From NCBI RefSeq assembly GCF_009727055.1, contig NC_052351.1, positions 11,507,196 through 11,571,195 on the forward strand: 64,000 bases of DNA, given 5' to 3'. Below, piece by piece: positions 11,372 through 24,667 of this stretch (position 1 is the first letter of the stretch; each line of letters opens with the position of its first letter). This DNA comes from Benincasa hispida. Its lineage: Eukaryota > Streptophyta > Magnoliopsida > Cucurbitales > Cucurbitaceae. The translations under genes were made by a program, and so were the position numbers. Under the pieces are notes generated by a model. It did not search any database and was not told where the DNA came from. It saw only the letters and a list, made by a program, of their open reading frames with translations.

Positions 11372-13300
11372 TGTAGAAGCTCAGTTTTCTTACCATCTTT
11401 CTGATCTTCTTTCGTATATATTGTAGGTTATGATTAATTAGCTTGTGCAAATGATGTGGATTATAGCTGGTCGTTGGTTACTAAGAGCATCAGAAGATTT
11501 GTATACGTCATTTCTTGTTTGCATCACCATTAATTTATGAACTACAACTAACAGATTAAGCCTTGGAAAAAACTCTTCAAAGAACTTTGCGTTATTAGAA
11601 CTGAGTACTTTCCTGGTCATCTGTCTTGTCGACATATGGTGTTCGGTAGTACAAAGAATTAGTAGTCACCCAACAAAATATAACATCCATTAGAGAATAT
11701 AGAAATGATTCAATATGAAAGTCCATATATAATTGAAATCATAATGTAGTGCTCATTTCAATTAATTTCTCGAGAGTAGAAGGCATATTCTTGATTTTGA
11801 ACCCATTTGAAAAGCATAGGATAGTGAATACTGAGATATAAATGTAATTTTGATTCTTGATCTTCTAAAGAATTTGTAATTTTCAAATTTCTAGGGTTTT
11901 CATATGAAGATGCTTTCATCAAACTTCAATTCTTCTTTACTAAATCAGTGTGGACAAACATTAAAAGGAAAAAAATTGAAATCTTTTGAAGTGGGTTAAA
12001 GCCTTACTTCTCTGATTTGTGCAGAAATTGCTCTTCCTTGTACAGAAATCTCCCATCAGGCTACTTGGATTTACTTGCTTCACATTTTCAGGAATGATCG
12101 TCCCTGTGAATTGAATGAATTGGGTTCAGCTTTTGAAAGGTTTCCTACAAGTCCAACTCCGCCATAATTCCTTTGCTTAGGATTCCACTTCTGTTTCTCT
12201 GCTTCTGCCAATGCCCAGTTTCAGAGAATATTCTCCAATTCGAACCCCTCTTTGCCCATAGAGGCCGAGCACCAACTCTGACGCCCACATTTCCTTTTTC
12301 TCCCCAATTTGTTCGCGTCTGTGGAATAGAAATTCCAAATATTAAGCTTATGTTTACAGCTGCTTACAGCTTACTTTTACGCTACTCCAATGGGAGTCTC
12401 CCCAATCCAAGCCCACTGCGGGCGTTCCTGACCAACGTGTTACTGTGCGAGGAAATTCTGACATGCTATTTGCTAAGCACGAGCTGCGTGTCGAACACAC
12501 GGTTGCGTCGAGGTTTTCAAGGCCCACTGCGCATAAAATGTCCGACGAAAAGTCGCAACCAGAATTATGAGGTTCGCTTTCAACAGGAGCTTTTGGTATG
12601 TTTCCTTAAGGACATGCATTGCTTTCGTCATATATCCAAATTTCCCCCATTTGATTCTTCATTCCAGACTCCTCTCTGTTGCTTAAATGTTTAAGTATCA
12701 TCATTTTGTTTAAACAAACACACTCAAGTAATACTACAGAGTAAAGTAAAAAGCCATTAGAATTCTGAGTTTGATTACTGTGAAATGAAATTACTTGAAA
12801 CGGTGTTGGGGATATAGCATGCAGCCATATGATTGGGGTGATTTGGGTTTGTTACATTCCCACTGCTTTTTTTGTAATTTGATGCCAAAGGAATGTCTGA
12901 AAAAAGGACCAAAAGAATGTCCAAAATGAAGAAATCATATCCCCAAAGAAAATTGAGGACAACTTTTTCAGTTTTTTCACCCATCTGTTTTCACCCAATC
13001 ATAGATACATTTGAATAAATAGCAAGCCAGAAATTCTGCCCCTCAAAACTTTCCATTTCCCAATCAAACACAATGGAGACTAAACTGTCCCTACTGAGTT
13101 GCGAAAAGCAGCACAAAAGGCCAAACGAATGAAACAGAATCTCACATATACTATTTATTATCTTCTACTGTATCATTCTCTCTCTAAGTGGCATAAGCCA
13201 TAAAGTAGGTTTGATTTGAACTGAACTGGGTTCTCTTTTTAAGGGTCTTTATCCACGTCCCTTTAAGACAAAGCATTATCATAAATCATTATTCATCAAC
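11372..13300. other. Intergenic region between divergent genes, with an unassigned GC-richer patch
   Basis: This should hold the promoters of the lyase gene (minus) and the MYB-like gene (plus). The stretch 12240-12570 is richer in GC than its surroundings. It carries a 173-codon open frame at 12173-12694 whose product matches nothing I recognise; a second plus-strand frame through 12390-12560 also stays open and reads like ordinary protein (e.g. RGNSDMLFAKHELRVEH). It may be an exon or a captured gene fragment. The last ~150 bases before 13301 contain a CT-rich leader-like stretch. Confidence 0.4.
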
Positions 13301-15364
13301 ATGAGGGTTTCTAGGAAGAGAGTATCCAGTAGTTTCCATGACATCAACTTCAAATCCCCCATGGTTAGGCCTTATGTTCGCTCCAAAATGCCCAGATTAA
13401 GATGGACTCCTGATCTCCATCGCTGCTTTGTTCATGCAGTTGAACGCTTAGGTGGAGAAGAGAGTAAGCTTAAGCTATATACCATTATGCATCTTTATCA
13501 TTTTCCCTTCTTTTCTAGTCTCTTGATATATACAAATGAACCATATTTTGGTGTTACTAATTTGCAGGGGCTACTCCAAAGATGGTATTGCAGATAATGA
13601 ATGTGAATGGTCTCACTATATCTCACGTGAAAAGCCATCTACAGGTGCAGATTAGTAGCTTTTTATAATTCATTTTTACCCTTTTTCCCTCTCTTCTGTT
13701 AGTATTGGCAGCTTATGAACGTTTTTAATTAGTTTAATAATGCTTAGGTTTGCCATGGACAGATGTACAGGAGCTCAAAACAGGAGCAAGTAGCGCCTCA
13801 AGGTTCTACAATATTCTTATATTTCTTATCACAACCGCTGTTTGTGTATTTTCAAGCTTTCATTCATGAACCAACGTAAAACAGCTTTTGATCACCCTGG
13901 TCATATCTTTAAGCCTAAAACTGGCGCCTTAGTTAAAAACTGCTAATATAACTTAATATATATGCTCCCTTCTTGTGTGGCAGCAAAAAACCTTAAAAAT
14001 GACGAGGCTCCGGGATATCAACTTCCAGACCATCTCCATGGAAGTTGCTTTATTGATCAAAAACTCGCTTGGTTCGTGATTCTCTCCTATTCTTCATTAT
14101 TATAATCGACCAATGACATGTTTGAGCATGATTCTAAAACGTTAAAATCACTTCTGTCATTTTTAAAATACTTTTAATCATTTAAAACCATTTTTTATAG
14201 TATAGAAACTGCATTCAAAAGTGCAAAATTAAACATTAAATTGATTTTGAGAGATTAAAGGTATATTTTGGAATGACTTTAAACATGATAAAAATTATTT
14301 TAACCATTTAAAAATCACTCCCGAATATACACTAAAAAGTCTAACATATAATAACCAAAGGTCTAAGAAAAGTTTAAAGAAAAGAAACACACACTAGATA
14401 TGCCATGACAAGCAATAATATAATATATACTAAAGTTCCAAAATAAAGTATATGCTCAAAAGTATTATTTTATCATCTCGTGCATATATATATATACACG
14501 ATGAACAGGATTTACAACTTTACAAAGAGGAAAGTATTGTGTTGTTGTTAGGAAGATAAGGGGCGGAAGAGTAGATATATGCTTTTTTTGGGCATTAGAT
14601 TGATTGTTGATAGAGAAAGTTTTCTCTCCAGGAAAGAGAAGCGAGAGATGACGAAGGAACAAAGAAAGTGCAAAGAGAAGAAACCAAATTCTTACCTCAT
14701 TTTCAAGGACATAAACAAACGGTGCACTGTTCAAGTACTCTTCTCTATCTCTCTTTCTGTACTCTCTCTCTCTCTCAGATTGACGTTCAAGATTCTTGGT
14801 TAAAACAAATGAGGTTTCTATTCAGTAACCATTTGGTTATTGAAATATGGATTTGTTGTTATTTACGATTTTTTGGTCTAAGGTTTAGAGGGGTGTCATA
14901 TAAAAATTCTTTGATCCTATTAGTGCCCCAGTGTCTGATATACCTCTCCAATAATAAAATTGTTTTCTCCCTCTGTTCATGGATGTAGCTAAAACACTAT
15001 TAGTGAACCTCATAAATCTCTATATCATTTTCTTCATGTTCTTATTCTTCTCGTGTCGATTTAGTTTCTGTCGAGACGAAATTAGTTTTCATCTTTCCTA
15101 AGGAACCTTTTGAAGGCATAAGATAGATCAATAATTATATGTTATTTATTTGTTTGTTAGGAGGAAGATTGCTTTGGGAGTAGTTTGAAGAAGATGCATC
15201 AAGATTTGAGAAAGTTGGATGATAATAAGAGTGTAGAGAGAGGTGGTGGTGATGATGAAACAATGTCACTGTGTTTGAGCTTAAAGAGTTTGCAGCCATT
15301 GATACAGAGTAAACCTGGGAATTCTGATGTCAATGACGTGTCACTTGAGCTTAGTCTTGCTTGA
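13301..15364 (+). CDS. GARP (G2-like) MYB-related transcription factor with EAR motifs, six exons
   Basis: Exons: 13301-13463, 13568-13644, 13763-13802, 13984-14071, 14632-14734, 15161-15364; the joined frame is 224 codons. Residues 31-84 form a single GARP/MYB-like DNA-binding domain with PRLRWTPDLHRCFVHAVERL, then ATPKMVLQIMNVNGL, then ISHVKSHLQMYRS; the SHLQMYR signature places it with the At2g38300/At2g40260-like group. Residues 140-157 hold a basic Lys/Arg-rich stretch and NSYLIFKD. The C-terminus has two LxLxL motifs (LCLSL at 194-198 and LELSL at 219-223), which in plants recruit TOPLESS co-repressors. It is therefore probably a nuclear repressor; target genes are unknown. The 560-base intron 4 is the weakest part of the model, though its junction restores the family-like W-K-E-K sequence in frame. 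Confidence 0.9.
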
Positions 15365-15857
15365 ACACTCTGCCACTGCTGCAATTCAAAATAATGAAAT
15401 CAAACTCAATATTAAACATATATGATATAACTCATTAATAATGACGTCTTCCTATCTCATCACTTGCTTATTTCATGAAAATCATTCTAGAATTCCAGTT
15501 TCTGAAGACTTAAGAGTTCCTTAGTTTCGCTCAAATTTATTTATACTACTACTATATACGAACAATAAAAAGTAAGAAATAAGAATCATCCCCTCGTACG
15601 AGTTTTTTTTTTTTTCCCCCATAACTTTATGCAAATTTATGCATGTGAATTTTGGATGCATATGTCACGCGACACTTATGCTTTTTAGTCGACCAGCAAA
15701 GTTGGCCCTCTTAAAAGTTTGGATTTCGGAATTTATGTATGGAAGTTTTATTTTATGTTTTTTCTTTTTAGGGGAAATATATTATTCCTTACTTTTCATG
15801 TCTTTTTTCAGAATATATACCGACATTGATATGTGGAATATTTGAAAATTGTGTTTT

Positions 15858-15894
<37 letters not shown>

Positions 15895-16067
15895 ATTGTG
15901 AGGGTATAAAACTTTCATTATATATATGAGTGCATGTATTATGTTTTCTAAAAAGAACAAAGAAAAAAATGCATGCATACTATGTGCAATGCAAGTTGAA
16001 TTTTTACAAATTATACGTATTCCTTTATAATTATGATTTATAAATCAGGATAATTAAAAATCAAAAC
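15365..16067. other. 3' flank of the MYB-like gene, no further gene seen
   Basis: This is AT-rich sequence with an AT microsatellite at about 15862-15891. Short open frames have no recognisable product. The final five bases (AAAAC, 16063-16067) are one copy of the target-site duplication of the adjacent retrotransposon. Confidence 0.6.
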
Positions 16068-16351
16068 TGTTATGAAAATAGAGAAGTAATATGGAAATAC
16101 GGATATCGAAAATATAATATAATAATATTTTTATATAATAATAATAATAACTAAAATGATAAAATAAAATAATTAAAACATAAAATAACCAAAATCATGA
16201 AATTGGATAATATAGAAATTAGTGGAAGTGAAATTCTTACCAATGTAGGTGTGCTCTTTAAGATCCACCAAATGTCACTATTTATAGACAAAGTGGCAAG
16301 TAGGATGTGGACTTACATAGACATCTATTTTTTATAATAATATTCATAATA
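16068..16351 (-). repeat. 3' LTR of the copia element
   Basis: Aligns with 20949-21302 through blocks such as AATACGGATAT, AAATCATGAAATTGGATAATA and CAAATGTCACTATTTATAG. It lacks an internal block of about 80 bases present in the other LTR between TGGACTTACAT and ATCTATTTT. The plus-strand edges are TG and CATAATA. Confidence 0.85.
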
Positions 16352-16519
16352 CTCTCCCTTAGATGCCCATATATATATATATATATATATGAAATATGTC
16401 TCGTTAAAATCGGAAAAACCCAATGGGAAAAACTCTAGTGAAGGAAAAAGAGTACATATTTCATATAATACATATTCCTAAAAAAATACAATATATTTAC
16501 TCCCCCTCATGAAAACTAT

Positions 16520-19500
16520 TCCAATATTATGCACCAATGTTTCAAAAGTCGCGGTTGGTAATGTCATTGTAAATAAGTCTGTCAGATTATCCTTTGAACA
16601 AATTTGTTATACAGTGATGTCATTTTCTTCAAGATCATGAGTGTAGAAAAGTTTCGGTGAAATATGTTTTGTTCTATTACCTTTAATATATCCTCCTGTG
16701 ATTTGAGCTATGCAAGTTGTGTTGTCTTCATATAATATTGTTGGAAGATTTTTATTAGAAGACAAGTCACACGTTTCACAAATGTGTTGAGTCATTGAGC
16801 TTAGCCATACACATTCTCGACTAGCTTCGTGAATTACAAGAATTTCAGCATAATTTGAGGAAGTGGCCTAGTCTGTTTCACCGATCGTCATGATATAACA
16901 GTTTCTCCACATGTGAACATATAACTTGTTTGAGATCTAGCTTTGTGTGGATCAGATAAGTATCCAGAATCTACATAACCATCTAGATCAAAATTTGATT
17001 TTTAAATAAAACAAACGCATATCAATTGTTCCTCGGAGATAATGGAGTATTTGCTTAATTCCGTTCCAATGTCTTTTTGTAGGAGAAGAACTATATCTAT
17101 AATAAATTTACTGAAAATGCAATATAAGGTCTTGTATTATTAACAAGATACATAAATGCACCAATTGCACTAAGATATGGTACTTCAGGACCAAGAAGTT
17201 CTTCATTATCTTCTCGAGTTCGAAATATATCTTTCTTTATATCCAATGAACAGACTTTCACTGGAATATTTAATGGATGTGTTGTGTCCATATAAAATCT
17301 TTTCAAAATTGTTCTTGTATAAGTTGATTGATGAATAAATATTTCATCTACTAAATGCTCAATTTGCAAACCAAGGCAAAATTTTGTTTTTTCGAGATGT
17401 TTCATCTCAAATTTTTTCTTAAAATATCCTATTGCCTTTGAAAGCTCTTCAATAGTTCCAATTATATTCAGTCATCAATATATACGGTTATAATAACAAA
17501 GTCTGATTGTGATTTCTTTATAAAAACACACGGATATATTGGATTATTTTGATATCCTTCTTTCAATAAATATCCACTCTGGCGATTGTACCACATCCGT
17601 TCTGATTGTTTCAATCCATATAGTGATCTCTGTAACTTTATTGAATATCATTCCAGGGAATTTTATGTATATGTTTCAGGTACCTTAAATCCTTCTGAGA
17701 TTTTCATATAAATATCATTATCAAGAGATCCATATAAATATATTTTGACTACATCCATAAGATGCATATCCAGACTTTTATACACAGTCAAGCTAATTAA
17801 ATATCTTAATGTAATTGCATTCCCACCGGAGAATACGTCTCCTCAAAACCAATACCAAGTCTTTGTGAAAAACCTTGTGCAACTAGTCTTGCTTTATATC
17901 TTGTGACCTCACTATTTTCATTTCTTTTCCTCAAAAATATCTATTTGTATCCCACAGGTTTAACACCTTCTGGTGTTCGGACTACAAGTCCAAAAACCTG
18001 ACGTTTTGAAAATGAGTTTAATTCCGGCTCGATTGCTTCTTTCCACTAAAGCCAATCTTTTCTATGTCGATGTTCTTCAACAGATTTTGATTCAGGATCC
18101 TCATTTTCAAATATAATATCAAGAGCAACATTATACACAAAAATATTGTCAATAATTATATTAGTTCGATTCCATCTTTTTCTTGTCATGACATAGTTTA
18201 TTGAAATTTCATTATTATCTTTAGGTGCTTCATCTTCCTCACTAGTCATGTCGAGAATTTCTTTATGAGTATTTACATTTTCATCCAAATCTTTTTACTA
18301 CTAATTATTTTTCATTTTCAAAGATTTTTATCTTTGGAACCCACTGGTCTACCACGTTTCTGATGTGTTCTAAACTCATTAGTGACAACTTGTTGTGTTG
18401 GGATATCAATTTTGTATAGAACATTTGTAGCTCATATATGTGACTTAGTTACTTTCTTTGCATCTATAAATGCATCTTGTAATTGATTTGCTATATTTTG
18501 CAAATGAATTATTTTCTAAACTTCAGGTTCACATTAATTTGTATGGGGATCTAAATGAGACAATAATGATGCATTCCATGTAATTTCTTTTTCCAACTTC
18601 TTAATTCCTTCTCCTAATGTTGAAAAATTTGTCTCATTAAAATGACAATTAACAAATTGTGTAGTAAATACATCACCCGACAGGGGCTCAAGATATTTAA
18701 TAATTGATGGGAAAATATCCAACATATATTCCTAACCTCCTTTGAGGACCCATATTAGTGCATTGTGGTGGAGCAATTGGAACATATACTGTATATCCAA
18801 AAATTCTCAAATGGGAAATATTTAGCTCATGACCATAAGCTAATTGTAATGGCGAGTACTTATGATAAGTTATTGGCCTAATGCGTACAAGTGACACTGC
18901 ATGCAGAATAGCATGTCCCCATACAGATGAAGGAAGCTTAGCTCTCATAAGTAATGGTCTTGCAATTAATTGCAAACGTTTTATAAATGATTATGCTAAA
19001 CCATTTTGTATATGGACATGAGTTACAGGATGTTCATCCCAATTGACATACAATAATTATTAAAAGCTCGGGATGTAAATTCACCAGCATTATCAAGATG
19101 AATGGTGTCCATTTGAATTCTCAATCATTTTTCTCATCATTATAGATCCTAAATGACCCAATCGGTCATGCTAAATAGTAAATATGTCTGGATTCATGAA
19201 CTTTAGGTTCATTGTTGCATATGTTTCAATTACTCGTATATGAGTATATTACAATCAAGAAGATAAAGCAGGCAACTCTTCCAATATATGTTTTTCATTT
19301 GAGATAGTGGATATGATACATAGATATTCCACATTATTCTTACTATCAGTCTCAATATGATAAGCATTGCAACGTATATCTTTACAACTTAAAATATTTC
19401 TCTTTGATTTACTAGAGAACAATACATTGTCAATTGTAAATTTTATTCTTTTAGGCAAAATAATATTTGCTTTTCCAAAACCTAATATTGTATTTACTTT

Positions 19501-20830
19501 ACTTTCAGCATTGTCAATTTGGAAAAGTATTTTTTATTTGTAAGTATTGTATGTGTAGTTGCACTGTCTGCCAGACATAGATCTTCTTTGCTCATTTTTT
19601 TAAACACCCAATATATGAAAATGATCCATGTTTCTTCATTAAAAGAAAATAATTACAATAAGAAAAAAAACACTTAAAATATACAAAAGTTACTAAAAAA
19701 AATGAAGATAGATAAAAGAAAATAATAACATTAAGTCTAGATATTCTCAAAGTCAAAAGAAACACTTGATGCGCCACCAACTATGTCAATCTTCTCTTCA
19801 AGAGATTCAAAGAAGTTCGCCACATTCAAATTTGTCATATGGGATGGGTCAAATATATCATTATTCTGGTATGCAAAATTTGCTTCCACATTTTTCTCTT
19901 TTTCCTTCAGAGAGGCTTGATAGAGGTCAACTAAGTGTTTTTACGTACGACAGGTACGTGACCAATGCTCAGTCATTCCGCATCGGAAGCATTTGTTTTC
20001 AACACTCTTTGAACTTTTATCTTGTGGAGCTTTTCCTTTGTGATCATCATTTTGTGTGGTCCTTTTGGAATTTGAATGATTAGAACAACCACCACGAAAA
20101 TAATAATTATTTCTTCCTCTGCCACGGTCACGACCTCGACTGCGACCACGACCTCAACCACGACCACGATTATTATTAAAATTCACAAAATACACTTCAG
20201 GGAATGGTGTTGTTTCAGTTGATCGAGATTCATGATTTTTCATTAATAACTTGTTATTTTGTTCAGCCACGATAAGATATGAAATTAATTCAAAATACTG
20301 TTTAAAACCTTTCTCTCGATATTGCTGCTGTTAGAGCATATTCGAGACATGAAATGAAAAAAAAATTCTTCTCTAACATATCCGCATCAATAATTTTCTC
20401 TCCGCATAACAACAATTTTGAATTGATTTTAAATAATGCGGAGTTGTAATAACTTACTGATTTGAAATCTTGTAGCCTCAAGTGTATCTACTCATAATGA
20501 GCTTTAGGAAGAATAACTATTTTTTATGATCATACATCTCTTTTAAATTTTTCCCCAAGATACGGGGGTCTTTTATTGTAAGATACTTCATTTTCAATCC
20601 CTTATGGAGATGATGACGAAGGAAAAATCAACTTTTGCTTTGTCCTAGTTGGATGTCATATTTACTTCTTTAATTGTTTATCCCAAGTTCATAGCATCCA
20701 GGTGAATTTCAGTATCGAGCATCCTTGACAAATAATTATTGCCATTAATGTCAAGGGCTACAATTTCTAATTTTGTAAAGTTTGTCATGGCAACACAATC
20801 ACAAAATATTATATTTATATTAGAAATTTA
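16520..20830 (-). pseudogene. Degenerate copia gag-pol
   Basis: Minus-strand blocks in order from high to low coordinates: gag relic (about 20830-20170), a CX2CX4HX4C zinc knuckle (CFRCGMTEHWSRTC) near 19985-19944, a pre-integrase segment (19458-19255), the integrase C-terminal half (RAKLPSSVWGHAILHA and LRIFGYTVYVP, 18975-18697), reverse transcriptase pieces (about 18000-17097, ending TRPYIAFSVNLL), and RNase H (ILYEDNTTCIAQITGGYIKG, HISPKLFY, 16795-16607). Each block sits in its own short frame separated by stops or frameshifts. No intact polyprotein remains. Confidence 0.85.
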
Positions 20831-20948
20831 ATATGTATTAAATATACAAAATAACATTTAATTTATTAATTATAAAGAACAGGGAAAAATTGACATACCT
20901 TTAGGATTTATCTTTAGTGGACAAAACGACAGAAGCTCGTGCTAATAA

Positions 20949-21302
20949 TGTATTGTAAAAATTGAAGAGCACAATGGGAATACGGATATGAAAATTATAA
21001 TATAATAATAAGAAATAAATAAAAACTAGAATTATAAAATAAAATAACTGAAACATAAAATAACCAAAATCATGAAATTGGATAATATGAAAATTAGTGG
21101 AAGTGGAATTCTCACCAATATAAGTGTGTTCTTAAGATCTACCAAATGTCACTATTTATAGGCAAAATGACAAGTAAGATGTGGACTTACATGAACACCA
21201 AGCATGAATAACTACATGGTATATGGACAACATGAATGGTGACACATGGCCTTTGGGACACTAAGTAATGAGTATCTATTTTCTATTATAATATTCATAA
21301 TA
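20949..21302 (-). repeat. 5' LTR of the copia element
   Basis: Longer partner of the 16068 LTR. It carries the extra block (about 21192-21272, including CATGAATGGTGACACATGG) missing from the other copy. Followed directly by AAAAC, the target duplication. Confidence 0.85.
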
Positions 21303-21307
21303 AAAAC

Positions 21308-21689
21308 TAAATATTATTAAATGTCTGAATATATTTTCTGAAGGCACATCTAGTTACAATGTAGTTACAAATCTAATATAATTTAGATAAAATATTATAA
21401 AGATGCTAGGTAATTATAAACTATAACAGATGTAGAAAGGTCAAACACAACATGACTCAATTAAAAAATGGGGAAAATAGTATTTTCTGCACACTTCAGA
21501 ATTAGTTATTAAAAACTTGAATTTACTATTATGTCTTTGAGATATTATATTATACTGATTGGTTTAGTATTCTTTTAGACACTGCCAATTGACTTGTTCT
21601 ATAAGTTTTATATGATAAACATTTCCAATATTTTTTACCAAAAGTTCTAGAAACCCTCCCAACCTCATCTTTGCAAAAATTCACGAAAA
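21308..21689. other. Spacer between copia and Mutator-like regions
   Basis: AT-rich sequence with no gene recognised. A Mutator-like terminus may lie here, but I could not identify a terminal inverted repeat. Confidence 0.5.
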
Positions 21690-22079
21690 GAAGGTATATG
21701 TCTAACTTTCTTTATTAAAAGTGTTTGCTTTCTAAAATGTACGTTATTGACCCCCCAAAAAAAGTGGTTCGCGTTGTTGTTTACGTATTCTCGGGGTAAA
21801 TGCAGTAATCTTGCCCGAGATTCTTTATATTCTTCCCAAGATTTTTGAGATATGATTAAATCTCGGGCGAGATGGGAGCATGTTTGCACCGAGATTAATG
21901 ATTATTCCCAAGATTGTGATGGTTTTAATTTTATTTTTTTTTTGGTATATATGTGTTTGTTGTTTTTTATTTTTTCAAGATATCTCGTATATTTATCTAT
22001 TTTGGGGGCGAAATGAAGGAGAATGAGAAAGAATATATAAGAGGTCGTTGAAAGGTTAGATTATAGATATCGGAATAAC

Positions 22080-24494
22080 GTATGCACATTTTTTACAAGA
22101 AATGTATAGAATAAGTGGGATAAATTCTATTGAGTATAAGTTGGTTATAAAATGTATGTATAATGTTAAGCCAAAGGTCTCTACTTTCGTGATCATTAAT
22201 TAGGAAGATCTTCATTTTCTTTTAACTAGTGAAGATGTGTCTGAAATGATTCTTTTGGTGTCTAAGGTACCAATGGTAGTTCACGGGAATAGAAGTACGA
22301 AACTGTCATTTCCAATCCCAATGGCTCAAAATGTGCCTTCATTCCCCTTGCATCTTGATTTTATACTTGAGTATGATGTAAGTTCAAATGATGTGTGATC
22401 GTTAATTCCATTGAATGACAATGTGGTTCCAATAGGATTGGGTGACGATATAGATAGGATGTTAAATAGGGAGTTTATATTTGATGCAGATATGTCAAAT
22501 GATTCTGATGTCAATATTAATGTGGAGAATGTTGACATATTTGAGGCTGATGATGAATTTGTTCGTGTTGATACATTGGATGACCAACATCCGATGAACA
22601 CTGATGTAGATTATGTACTTAACGTAGAACTACGGATAGACAGAGAACCGTTAGATAAGAGTAACCCGATGACGAATGGTGAACAGTCTACAAATTCGAT
22701 AGAAAGTTGTGAATCGAGTGCAACTAGTAGAAAGAGGAAGCATACCTTGCATTAAAAACAAGCATGATCGTTGTCTCCTCAGAATCTATTGTAGAAGATG
22801 TCCAGGCCAGTAACCTGTTTTCGGGTAAGAAAGATTTGTGTAAGATATTGTTTGTTATTGCCATTGTGAAAAAACTTTCAATTTTGAGTAGATAGATCTA
22901 TGAAGAAGCTATATATTGTAAAATGTGTAGATTCGGCATGCAAATGGAAAGTTGGGGCAATTAAGCTTAAAGATTCTGGTATGTTTAAAATCACGAAATA
23001 CATTAGTGGTCACACATGTCAGAAAATATTAAAGAAACAGGATCATAACCAAGCAAGGATTGGGTTGTTGCTTAATTGACGAAGACCAAATATCAGGATG
23101 TTAGTCGGGGTTACAAATCGATGGAAATCATTCAAGATTTTCGAAAGGAGTACGGGGTTGACATTATTTACGAGAGACCATTTGTGGGCTAGGGAATGTG
23201 TGTTGGCATTAGCCATAGGAACTCCTCGAGAGTCTTTCCTTTTTCTACCGCGATTTGGAGAAGGATGGAAGATTGCCAACCCTAGTATGCAATATGAGTT
23301 GAAGCTTGATCTTGAGGGACATTTCAAGTATGTGTACATGACACTGGGGGCATCAATCAAAGGTTTTCTTAACTGCATACAACCAACGATAGTGGTAGAT
23401 ACAACCCACATATGAAAGGAAAGTACAATGGAATTATGTTTGCAACCGTTTTCATTAATGCTAATAAGAATGTATACCCAGTTGCCTTTGGATTGGATGA
23501 TAAAGAAAAAAAAAATGATTCGTGGACGTGGTTTATGAGAAGGTTGGAAGCAATGATCTATCAGGTCAATGGATTGGTATTTGTATCCGACAAGCATAAA
23601 AGTATTGCTAAATCAATCGATTTTGTATTTTTCGATGCATTCCACGCCCTATGCATCCATCACACGAGCCTAAATTTGGCTACCAAGTTCAACAATTAGT
23701 GTGTGCATATTTCATACTTGCAGTGAAAGCATGTCAAGAGTCTGCCTTTTTGCAGCATTGGAATAAGTTGGGTCGATATCCTGGTATACAAAAATATCTA
23801 ACTGATGTGGGATTGTCAAAATGGGCTCGAGTTCACCAAGGTGGAATGAGATATGATCAGATGACAACAATCATTGCCTTATGTATTAATGCAGTATTCA
23901 AGGGTGTGTGATTCCTACCGATGACTACATTTTTGGATCATATTTGAGGACTCCATGAAACCTGGTTTTCCAATCATTGTACATTAGCAGCGAGTCAGGA
24001 AACAATATTGTCGGACCATGGAGAAACACTTATGAAACTAGTTGGCATGCAATATAGAACGTACATTATGCATCCGATCGACCACCACGAGCTCGAGATA
24101 GTTAACGGTCACCTTAACCCTCGGGTAAACTTGCAAGAGAGGACGCGTATATATGGTGAGTTTAATTATTATGAGATCCCATGTGCTCATGTGCTTGTCG
24201 TTTGTCAGTTAAGAAATATTGATCTATTTACTCCATGCTCAACTGCATATATAGTTTCATCTTGGTTGGAAAGTTATGCATAATGGATATTCCCCATATG
24301 TCATTCCTCAAAGTGGAAGACCATATCAGGGTTCATTGACAAAATTGTTTTACCACCAAGAGTTGTTGGAACAGTTAGACGTCGACCAATCATCTGAATA
24401 CCATCTAGTGGGGAAATGCAGAAACGACTATATAAGTGTCGCCGATGTGGTCTACAGAGACATAATCAAAGAACATATCGAGAAATACTTGTAG
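22080..24494 (+). pseudogene. MURA-like MULE transposase, frameshifted
   Basis: An acidic N-terminal region (22411-22755) is followed by a Mutator DNA-binding segment near 22900-23040 (VKCVDSACKWKVGA, SGHTC). The transposase core follows, with QPTIVVDTTHI near 23380-23412, GKYNGIMFATVF, YPVAFGLDD, SWTWFMRRLE and LVFVSDKHKSI up to about 23610. The C-terminal SWIM region near 24150-24200 reads RIYGEFNYYEIPCAHVLVV. Family SWIM fingers have C-x-C before the C-x-H pair; here both leading Cys are lost. A two-base insertion at about 23411-23413 breaks the frame in the VVDTTHLKGKY block next to a catalytic Asp, and other stops follow. The element cannot make full transposase. Confidence 0.85.
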
Positions 24495-24667
24495 AAGCCA
24501 TTCCCATTCACATGTAATTTTTTGTATAGTCCTTTATTTCTTTGTTAATAAACAACAATGGTAATTGATTAGATGTAAACAACGATGTAAAATATTGTAT
24601 ACTTGTTTGTTCTGATGCAATTCATTATATTCAATTTCTTTTTAATTGTATAATTATTTTCCTCCAT

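Larger units (their letters stand above)
16068..21302 (-). mobile_element. Ty1/copia LTR retrotransposon, two LTRs and 5-bp target duplication
   Basis: Similar sequences at 16068-16351 and 20949-21302 lie in direct orientation and flank coding relics on the minus strand in the copia order gag, zinc knuckle, integrase, reverse transcriptase, RNase H. The element is bracketed by a perfect AAAAC duplication (16063-16067 and 21303-21307). The polypurine-like AAGGGAGAG precedes the 3' LTR at about 16352-16362 (minus strand). A degenerate primer site is seen next to the 5' LTR near 20935-20948. The element is about 5.2 kb. Many stops and frameshifts show it is inactive. The LTRs differ clearly, and the left one lacks about 80 bases, so the insertion is old. 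Confidence 0.88.
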
